The notes beneath the pieces are model-generated. The model saw only the letters and a program-made list of their open reading frames with translations. It was not told the origin of the DNA and made no database searches. Shown here piece after piece: positions 31,158-37,034 of a stretch of 37,034 nucleotides of DNA (position 1 is its first letter; every line of letters begins with the position of its first letter). The stretch spans positions 1-37,034 of the forward strand of contig CAZZEX010000042.1 of the NCBI GenBank assembly GCA_964653285.1, written 5' to 3'. The stretch comes from CAZZEX01 sp964653285 (GTDB taxonomy: Bacteria > Chloroflexota > Anaerolineae > B4-G1). A program made the position numbers and the translations under genes.

Positions 31158-31690
31158 ATGCTACAACTCTCAAACGTCTGCAGGGGGACGCACTGGCCGA
31201 TTTTTTGCAGGTGGGGGAGGCGGCGCTGGAGACGGCGGCGGCGCGGGTGGCGCAACTCGCCATGGCGCTGGCGACGGCCGGCGGCGCGGAGCAGGCCCGC
31301 CTGATGGAATCGTACAGCGAAGCGTTGGCGGAATTGGAGGCGCTGACGGAGGCGCAGATACCGCTCCACGAGGTGGAACCGGTGCTGGCGGGGCTGGGGC
31401 TGGGCGACGTATCGCTGGATACCCCCGTCGCCAGCCTCAGCGGCGGGCAGAAGACCCGCCTGGGGCTGGTGCGGCTGCTGCTCCACAGACCGCAGATCCT
31501 CCTGCTGGACGAGCCCACCAACCACCTCGACATCCCCAGCCGGGCCAAATTCGAGCAGGCGATGCGGGCCTTCGAGGGGACAGTGCTGGCGGCGGTCCAC
31601 GACCGCTACTTCATTCGCGGGTTTGCCACGCGCGTGTGGGCGATCCACGACGGGACGCTCAGGTATTACCTCGACCTGGAGGAATTGTAG
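31158..31690 (+). pseudogene. ABC-F ATPase collapsed by internal deletion
   Basis: ATG 31158 gives MLQLSNV, the normal ABC-F start, then goes out of frame. A second frame (from about 31178) encodes LQGDALADFLQVGEAALETA, the helical part after the first P-loop, then the signature SLSGGQKTRLGL, Walker B LLLDEPTNHLDIPS and the H-loop AVHDRYFI, ending as a normal C-terminal half. Full ABC-F proteins are 520-650 residues with two ATPases; here only one signature and no P-loop is left. I infer a deletion between the two similar SGGQ/LLLDEPTNHLD regions, and another near the 5' end. It cannot hydrolyse ATP. Ribosome-associated antibiotic-resistance or translation factor in origin. Confidence 0.85.
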
Positions 31691-31736
31691 CGGGCGCGCA
31701 TGGGGAAGATTCCGCCAAGCACAGGAGCAACGCATT

Positions 31737-33791
31737 ATGAACCTGGTCATCGTCGAGTCACCCACGAAAGCCAAAGCCCTCCGAGGGTTCCTGGGACGCG
31801 GCTACCGGGTGCTGGCCTCGCTGGGACACGTCCGGGACCTGCCGCCGAAGAAGTTGGGGGTGGACGTGGATCACGGCTTCCGGCCCACCTACCACCTCCG
31901 CAAGGGAGCCAGGAAGGTGATCAAGCGCCTCAGGGAAGCCGCCGGAGAGGCCTCCACCATCACCCTGGCCACCGACCCCGACCGTGAGGGCGAGGCTATC
32001 GCCTGGCACGTGACCCAGGCGTTGCGCCAGGAACTCCAGGGCAAGCAGGTGCTGCGGGCCACCTTTCACGAGATCACCCCCCAGGCCGTGAAAGCGGCCC
32101 TCTCCGCCCCTGGCCGCCTCGACATGCACCTGGTGGACGCCCAACAGGCCCGGCGCGTCCTGGATCGGTTGGTGGGCTACCAGGTCAGCCCCGTGCTTTG
32201 GAAGGCGATCAAGGGTCGCCAGGGACTCTCGGCCGGGCGGGTGCAGACGGTGGCCCTGCGCCTGGTGGTCGAGCGGGACCGGGAGATCGAAGCCTTCGTC
32301 CCCGTAGAGTACTGGACGCTGGAGGCGGAGTTCTCCAAGGTGGCCCCTGACGTAGACAATCGCCACTTCCGCGCCCGCCTGGTGCGGGTCGGCCCTACCG
32401 ATAAGGACAAGCCCGACCTCAAGACCGAGGCTGACGCCTTGGCCATCGTCGAGGCCCTGGAGGGGGCCGACTACCGGGTACTGCGGGTCAAGCGGCAGCG
32501 CAGGTCCCGCCGGCCGTATCCCCCCTACACCACCAGCACCCTCCAACAGGACGCGGTCAACCGGTTGCATTGGGGTGCGGACAAGACGATGAGAATCGCC
32601 CAACAACTCTACGAGGGGGTGGAACTCCCAGGCGAGGGGACAGTGGGGCTGATCACCTACATGCGCACCGATTCCACCCACGTGGCCGAATCGGCCCAAC
32701 AGGAGGCCAGGGAGGTCATCACCCGCACCTGGGGCGAGGAATACCTGCCCGAGCGACCGCCCCGGTACAAGACCCGGGCGAAGGTGGCCCAGGAGGCCCA
32801 CGAGGCGATCCGGCCTACGTCGTCACGGCGGACACCCCGCGCCCTGGGGGAGCACCTGACCCCCGACCAGGCGAAACTGTACGAACTCGTATGGCGGCGG
32901 TTCATCGCCTCGCAGATGAAGCCAGCCGTCTACAACGTGACCACGGTAGACGTCGCCTGCGCCCGGGATGGTCAGGATCTGCCCTACGTCTTCCGGGCGA
33001 GCGGCCGGGAACTTGTCTTCGAGGGCTTCCTGAAGGCGTACCGGGTCGAGGAGAAAAAACCGACCGAGGAGGAGGGAGCCGCCGGGCAGGTGCTTCCCCC
33101 GCTGGCCGACGGGGAGCCGCTGGTGTTACATGGCCTCTTCCCCGAGCAGCATTTCACCAAGCCGCCGCCCCACTTCACCGAGGCCAGCCTGATCAAGGAG
33201 TTGGAGAAACAAGGCATTGGGCGTCCCAGCACCTACGCGGGGATCATACGCACCATCGTGAAGCGGGAGTACGTGGAACGTAAAAGAAGGTCACTCCTGG
33301 CCACGGGGTTGGGCTTCGTGGTCTGTGACTTCCTGGTGGAGCAGTTCCCAGACCTGTTTGCCGTAGGCTTCACAGTGCGGATGGAGGAGGACTTAGACCG
33401 CATCGCCCGGGGAGAGCGGCCCTGGGTGAAGGTGTTGCAAGCGTTCTACGGCCCCTTCGCGACGGCGGTAGAGCGAGCCCAGGGAGTCGCCCTGGCCCAA
33501 CCCGCGACCGCTGTGCAGGGGGATAGCAAGGGGAAACCCCTTCCCACCGGCGAAAAGTGTCCGGAGTGCGGCGGAGAGGTCGTGGTGCGGGAGGGAAAGT
33601 ACGGTCGCTTCCGAGCCTGCGCCAACTTTCCCAGGTGCAAGTGGAGCGCTCCCTTGGTGGTGGGTCAGTGCCCGGAGTGTGGAAGCGACCTGGTGGAGCG
33701 GAAGGGCAAGCGGGGAGTGTTCTGGGGTTGTTCTCGCTATCCGGACTGCCGGTACACACAGAAGCCACACAAGGAGACAAGCGATGGCTGA
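31737..33791 (+). CDS. topA: DNA topoisomerase I
   Basis: 684 residues. The enzyme relaxes negative supercoils by cutting one strand. It starts MNLVIVESPTKAKALRGFLG (ATG 31737, AGGAG 9 bases upstream), has the TOPRIM motif ATDPDREGEAIAWH, VQTVALRLVVERDREIEAF, the active-site Tyr308 in GLITYMRTDST, GIGRPSTYAGIIRTIVKREY, and ends with two Topo-type zinc ribbons (CPECGGEVVVREG..CANFPRCK; CPECGSDLVERKG..CSRYPDC). All expected features are present and length is normal. It is 46 bases beyond the ABC-F remnant and may have been in an operon with it. A short ORF starts inside its last codons. Confidence 0.96.
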   Translation: MNLVIVESPTKAKALRGFLGRGYRVLASLGHVRDLPPKKLGVDVDHGFRPTYHLRKGARKVIKRLREAAGEASTITLATDPDREGEAIAWHVTQALRQELQGKQVLRATFHEITPQAVKAALSAPGRLDMHLVDAQQARRVLDRLVGYQVSPVLWKAIKGRQGLSAGRVQTVALRLVVERDREIEAFVPVEYWTLEAEFSKVAPDVDNRHFRARLVRVGPTDKDKPDLKTEADALAIVEALEGADYRVLRVKRQRRSRRPYPPYTTSTLQQDAVNRLHWGADKTMRIAQQLYEGVELPGEGTVGLITYMRTDSTHVAESAQQEAREVITRTWGEEYLPERPPRYKTRAKVAQEAHEAIRPTSSRRTPRALGEHLTPDQAKLYELVWRRFIASQMKPAVYNVTTVDVACARDGQDLPYVFRASGRELVFEGFLKAYRVEEKKPTEEEGAAGQVLPPLADGEPLVLHGLFPEQHFTKPPPHFTEASLIKELEKQGIGRPSTYAGIIRTIVKREYVERKRRSLLATGLGFVVCDFLVEQFPDLFAVGFTVRMEEDLDRIARGERPWVKVLQAFYGPFATAVERAQGVALAQPATAVQGDSKGKPLPTGEKCPECGGEVVVREGKYGRFRACANFPRCKWSAPLVVGQCPECGSDLVERKGKRGVFWGCSRYPDCRYTQKPHKETSDG

Positions 33792-33903
33792 CGTTCTCGA
33801 CCGTTCTTATCTTGCGATTACACCCGGGGTGATCTGTCAGTCATTCATGGGTTTCCTGTTTGCTTTTGTCACTCCTCCACATCAACTTTCCCCTGCGGGT
33901 TGA
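33784..33903 (+). pseudogene. Short ORF coupled to topA, truncated gene start
   Basis: ATGGCTGA overlaps the topA stop. It reads MADVLDRSYLAITPGVICQ and then FMGFLFAFV before breaking into repeat-poor sequence antisense to the DUF499 remnant; 39 codons. The coupling suggests the former next gene of the topA operon, but too little remains to name it. Confidence 0.4.
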
Positions 33904-34684
33904 ACTGGAGCACGCTTTCCTTCACGCTGAGGTCTACCAGGTTGGCGTCTATCTCGCCTGTTGCTTCAATGTGGAGATCAAGGCGTATCTCTGCCCCTGC
34001 CTCGACTAGCGGCTTGATGACTGCCTGGTAGAAGTCGTACCATTGCTGCCAGTCTACTGGTGTTTCGATGGTGACACGCTGGTAGATGGCCAGCGGTGGA
34101 GGGGGCGGTGGTGGCGGTGGTGGAGGCTTCTCCTTCCCTAGCAGCCGCTCGGCCAGCGCAGGACGCAATAACCATGCTCCTTCGATAATGGCAAAGTCGC
34201 TGGACGGGAGCGGCTCGCGGAAGCGGATGGTGTCGAAGGTCTCTCCATCCCCCAGCGCGTAAGCGAACAGTCCACGCTGCACCCCCCAGGCAATGGTTTG
34301 TTGCAGTGCCTCCGGGCCGGTCAACATTGGCAGGTAGGGAAAGCGACAGAAGTAGTCCCACAGCGTCGCCACGTTGATGCGTTCATCCTCGGCCGGCCAC
34401 AGCCGCCATTGGTCACCTTTGCCCTGGCTGATGAGGCGGGGGTCCAGCCGATCCAGCAGACGCTGGTCGTCCATCAAGCGCTTCCAGACACGCCCCGCTA
34501 CGCTGTGCTCACCGGGCCGATAACCAGGGAAGCCGTGCTCCTGCCGTATCCACAGCGTCGGCTCGAAAATGTCTAGGAAGTTATACGTGAGGCGCCACAT
34601 GCAGAGTGTTTCTTCCACTGCGGCAGTTTCTCGCAAAATGAGATCCTCTGGCACTCTGCCGGAGGGCTTTGACAGGCACCGCAC
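33869..34684 (-). pseudogene. DUF499-family ATPase, C-terminal fragment
   Basis: DUF499 proteins are large P-loop ATPases (about 900-1100 residues), commonly coded with a DUF1156 methylase in phage-defence loci. What remains reads ATLWDYFCRFPYLPMLTGPE, WGVQRGLFAYALGDGETFD, EGAWLLRPALAERLLG, an uninterrupted proline run of eleven residues, and WQQWYDFYQAVIKPLVEAGA with IRLDLHIEATGEID at the end, all matching the family's C-terminus. The Walker motifs lie in the missing part. The upstream side stops about 100 bases from an IS91-type transposase gene, so transposition or one-ended IS91 events probably removed the 5' part and the partner methylase. The start shown (GTG 34684) is only where the frame opens. 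Confidence 0.72.
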
Positions 34685-34783
34685 GACCGTGGAGAGGCCG
34701 AAATTCGGGTGTCAGGAACAGGGCAACGCCTCGCGTGAGGAACCCGAGGGATGAGAGAGGTATGGGGAGAAGCGCACTGAGTG

Positions 34784-36217
34784 TCAGGTCTCGAAGTTGA
34801 AGTCGAAGGCGAGCTGACGATAGCGATGGTGCTGTGCTCGTATGTGTTCCAGAGTCTGGCGAGCGGCGCGGCGGTAGCGATGGGTGTCGAGCCAGCGGCG
34901 CATCCAGATATGGCCGTGTTTGGGGTCCCAGATCTCGGCCAGTTGCATAATACAGCCACAGCGGGGACATTCGAGTGGGTCGTAGCCGAAGGAGGCTTTG
35001 ATCCGCTCGCGCCAGTTGAGGTGCTGGAAGGTCAGGACCAAGGGCTCCAGGTCGAAGAGGGGAAATTGGAGGCGAAGTGCCTCCAGGGCAGCGTGGACGA
35101 TTGGGGCGACCTTGCGTTTGACGTTGCGGGCGTAGAGGCCGGCGTAGCGGACCATCTGCATCCCCTTCGGCGGGATGTGGGGGGCCAAGCGGGAGATGAA
35201 GTCGAGGGCGGAGCAGGTGACGGTGACGCGCTGTTTGGTTTGGGTGTCGGTGTACCAGTAGGTGACCGTATGGCCGTCGTAGGCGGTGATGTGTGAGGTG
35301 GCCAATGGAGGGTGGCCCAAGTAGCGGCCAATGTACCTGGCGGCTTCGAGGCCCTTGGGGTAGAAGCTGTCGGTGTGGACCTGATAGCCACGATGGTCGC
35401 GGTATCCTTGATCGATGGCCTTTCGCAACTTCTGGTCGAAGGGACGCGCCTTTCGGAGGTGCTTGCAGAGGAGGTAGCGCCATTTGGCAGCCAAACGGCC
35501 ACCCGGCAGTTTGGCAATCTCTACCCACTGGCCGTCTTTGAGGCCGCCATTGGTCATCACCAGGTGGACGTGGGGTTTGAAGCCCAGGTCGCGGCCACTG
35601 GTGTGGACGGTGTAGACTAGCCCAATGCGCACGCCGGGGTGGAGTTCCTCCACCAGTTCGCGAACGGCCTGGGCTGCTGTCTTCAGGAGAACCTTCAGGA
35701 GCGAGCGGTGGGCGTGAAAGATGGGCCAGAGCAGGTTGTCGATAGTGAGGGTGACGTGGAGGTGCGGCACGTCGAACAGGTCGCGGGCGATGTCGGCAAC
35801 CCAGTTGTCGACGCGAACCTTGCCGCAGGAAGCGCAGAAGCGGGTCTTGCAGGAGAAGGGGACGCGCCGCTCGTGCCCACAGCCGGGGCAGATGTAGCGA
35901 GCGTACCCAGCGCTGGGATCGCGGCAGAGCATCAACCGTTCGACCGTCTTGCGGACGTAGGCCCGTTGATCAAGCGTGACTTCATCTTCGAGGCGCAGAT
36001 AGCACCAAGTGTCCCAGTGGTCGCGGAAGATCTGCCGGAAGCGATCGTGGGCGGTGGGGTGGTCGGGGTCGCGCCAGGAGGGCGAAGCTGACGGGGATGA
36101 TACCTGACTCTGGAGAGGTGACGAATCCAAGCGCCTAGACTGATTTGGTTGCGCGGCGAGCATTTCGAACAACAGCACCTTGTGTGAACATGTAACCTGT
36201 GCTATCATAGCAGACAT
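34784..36217 (-). CDS. IS91-family (HUH) transposase
   Basis: About 460 residues. An N-terminal zinc-finger CPGCGHERRVPFSCKTRFCA with SCGK, the HUH motif KPHVHLVMTNGG, the active Tyr region ARYIGRYLGHPPLATSHI, and the C-terminal YAGLYARNVKRKVAP and CPRCGCIMQLAEIWDP with its own cysteines are IS91/IS801-like. It initiates rolling-circle replication of the element and can mobilise flanking DNA by one-ended transposition. Conserved sequence begins about residue 50, and ATG 36163 is as good a start as 36217. The IS ends (terIS, oriIS) cannot be placed with confidence; GAAC occurs at 34717 beyond the 3' end. Confidence 0.9.
   Translation of the reverse strand: MSAMIAQVTCSHKVLLFEMLAAQPNQSRRLDSSPLQSQVSSPSASPSWRDPDHPTAHDRFRQIFRDHWDTWCYLRLEDEVTLDQRAYVRKTVERLMLCRDPSAGYARYICPGCGHERRVPFSCKTRFCASCGKVRVDNWVADIARDLFDVPHLHVTLTIDNLLWPIFHAHRSLLKVLLKTAAQAVRELVEELHPGVRIGLVYTVHTSGRDLGFKPHVHLVMTNGGLKDGQWVEIAKLPGGRLAAKWRYLLCKHLRKARPFDQKLRKAIDQGYRDHRGYQVHTDSFYPKGLEAARYIGRYLGHPPLATSHITAYDGHTVTYWYTDTQTKQRVTVTCSALDFISRLAPHIPPKGMQMVRYAGLYARNVKRKVAPIVHAALEALRLQFPLFDLEPLVLTFQHLNWRERIKASFGYDPLECPRCGCIMQLAEIWDPKHGHIWMRRWLDTHRYRRAARQTLEHIRAQHHRYRQLAFDFNFET
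36180..36208 (+). promoter_or_regulatory. Rightward promoter leaving the IS91 region
   Basis: TTGTGT (36180-36185), 17-bp spacer, TATCAT (36203-36208). It lies within the 5' end of the transposase frame on the opposite strand and points to the secreted protein gene at 36462, leaving an untranslated leader of about 245 bases. Possible IS-supplied promoter. Confidence 0.5.
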
Positions 36218-36461
36218 TCGGCGTGGCGCAAGGGGGCGAAGGACGGAGATTGAGCAGCCTACTTGCCGGATTTGTCCCCAATGTGGCCGCTACCCCAGTC
36301 CTACCGCGATGGCAGCGGTGTCATCTGGTCAGGTTTCTCACGCTAGAGCCGCGCAGGCGAGTGAAGCGCAAGCCGTTGGTGCAGCGGACTTCTAGTGGGT
36401 CATTTGTCACGGGCATGGCCATTGTGTACGCTTGATTTCTTTTCCCATTTCAGGAGGTGAC
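36218..36461. other. Leader/intergenic region before the last gene
   Basis: No gene recognised. It contains CRICPQCGRYPSPTAMA in one frame (36248-36320), a CxxC pattern with a stop soon after, which could be the start of a lost transposase zinc-ribbon but is too short to support. Nothing else is seen. Confidence 0.4.
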
Positions 36462-37034
36462 ATGTTCGCTCTTAGATTCGTGAAAAACAATCGCCCATCG
36501 GTCTTCCTTATCGCTGCCCTTTCCCTAGTCGGTGCCCTGAGCTTTATCACGATAGCGGGAAGGGTGGACTTGGTAACGTATGCGAGAGCGCCTTCAAACG
36601 TGGGTTCCAATGCCGAGGGAGTCACCGCTTCTGCAGCCCTCGACTGGCAGATCGAAACGATTAGCACGGCATATGCTTACGACACGATTCAGTTCGGCGC
36701 CTCCCTGGCCCTGGACAAGAACGACCACCCTCGCATCAGCTACTACGATCCTGGCAGTGGGGACCTGATCTATGCCTACCGCGGCGCCTCCACTTGGCAG
36801 AAGACCACAGTGGACAGCGGCGGGGACGTGGGAATGCATACTTCGCTGGTACTAGACTCCAATGACTATCCTCACGTCGGTTATTGCGACGTGAGCAACT
36901 TGCATCTCAAGTACGCTCACTACGATGGCTCAAGCTGGATGTCTGATGATGTGGATTTGGCCGACTACACAGGTGAATTTGGTATCATCTCAATAAGTTG
37001 GGGCAGGTCTGTTGGTGATGGTGAAATGCCTACC
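36462..37034 (+). CDS. Secreted repeat protein, 3' end outside window
   Basis: ATG 36462 follows AGGAGGTGAC, a perfect ribosome site. The N-terminal signal anchor or peptide (residues 15-35, PSVFLIAALSLVGALSFIT) is followed by strands of a repeated type: LALDKNDHPRISYYDPGSGD, LIYAYRG, then LVLDSNDYPHVGYCDVSN, LHLKYAHYDG. The D-x-x-D/N-x-P-H/R-I/V-x-Y pattern repeats about every 45-50 residues, as in beta-propeller-like exoproteins of Chloroflexota. It is incomplete at the right edge with 191 codons in view. Function unknown; surface or exported protein. Confidence 0.72.
   Translation, partial: MFALRFVKNNRPSVFLIAALSLVGALSFITIAGRVDLVTYARAPSNVGSNAEGVTASAALDWQIETISTAYAYDTIQFGASLALDKNDHPRISYYDPGSGDLIYAYRGASTWQKTTVDSGGDVGMHTSLVLDSNDYPHVGYCDVSNLHLKYAHYDGSSWMSDDVDLADYTGEFGIISISWGRSVGDGEMPT

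Noticed and set aside
31758..32801. Minus-strand frame opposite topA
   Set aside because: Low-complexity Gly/Leu/His shadow; topA is complete on the other strand.
34581..35528. Minus frame overlapping IS91 and DUF499 remnant
   Set aside because: Pro/Arg-rich composition across two real frames; no domain.
36218..36435. Zinc-ribbon transposase remnant from CPQCGR
   Set aside because: A single CxxC in a frame that soon stops; too little to call.
1..37034. rRNA genes or other tRNAs
   Set aside because: Only one tRNA (Leu) was recognised; no rRNA signature was seen.

Overview
The window looks like a GC-rich chromosome segment from a member of the Chloroflexota, most likely Anaerolineae-like and probably metagenome-assembled. 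The evidence is the style of the gene families (GT39 transferase with a C-terminal beta-sandwich, secreted GH with a VYLP-type C-terminus, DUF2207, SPFH plus zinc-ribbon protein, type 2 IPP isomerase), the many G/C-rich palindromic repeats, and a 100-N scaffold gap inside one repeat array. The taxonomic call is inference; no rRNA is present.

Layout. Bases 1-2900 are a graveyard of mobile or accessory genes: a NYN-nuclease fragment head-to-head with an XRE regulator, a palindromic MITE-like element, a ParA remnant with a ruined P-loop, and the 3' part of a large serine recombinase, ending against tRNA-Leu(GAG). Bases 2970-5416 are housekeeping: plsX-fabF, whose promoter shares its -35 box with the divergent tRNA promoter. 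Bases 5500-13300 hold membrane and envelope genes: a NERD-like protein, a GT39 glycosyltransferase, a three-gene leftward group (zinc-ribbon winged helix, coiled coil, SPFH), an MNT-HEPN toxin-antitoxin pair and DUF2207. Bases 13500-18840 hold a secreted glycoside hydrolase, a DUF559 nuclease bracketed by direct palindromic repeats, an acyl carrier protein, and a two-gene isoprenoid unit (IPP isomerase type 2, polyprenyl diphosphate synthase).

Bases 18840-30490 form the most interesting part, a leftward conflict/defence-like island. Its core is a tightly spaced set: a membrane ATPase with a Flp-pilin-like N-terminus (24536-26644), a Schlafen/AlbA_2 plus HATPase protein (23093-24532), and a 1081-residue AAA-SIR2-caspase fusion (19778-23023), followed by DUF4380. 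The caspase His/Cys dyad is intact, whereas the SIR2 catalytic motifs and the first P-loop glycine are replaced. I infer a signal-gated protease in which SIR2 and AAA act as sensor or switch. An AbiEi/AbiEii type IV toxin-antitoxin pair, a Cys-rich protein and a broken second SIR2 gene lie just upstream.

Bases 30490-37034: a likely undescribed small RNA (consensus promoter, about 110 nt, intrinsic terminator), an ABC-F gene collapsed by internal deletion, intact topA, the C-terminal remnant of a DUF499 ATPase cut off by an IS91-family transposase gene, and the start of a secreted protein running off the window.
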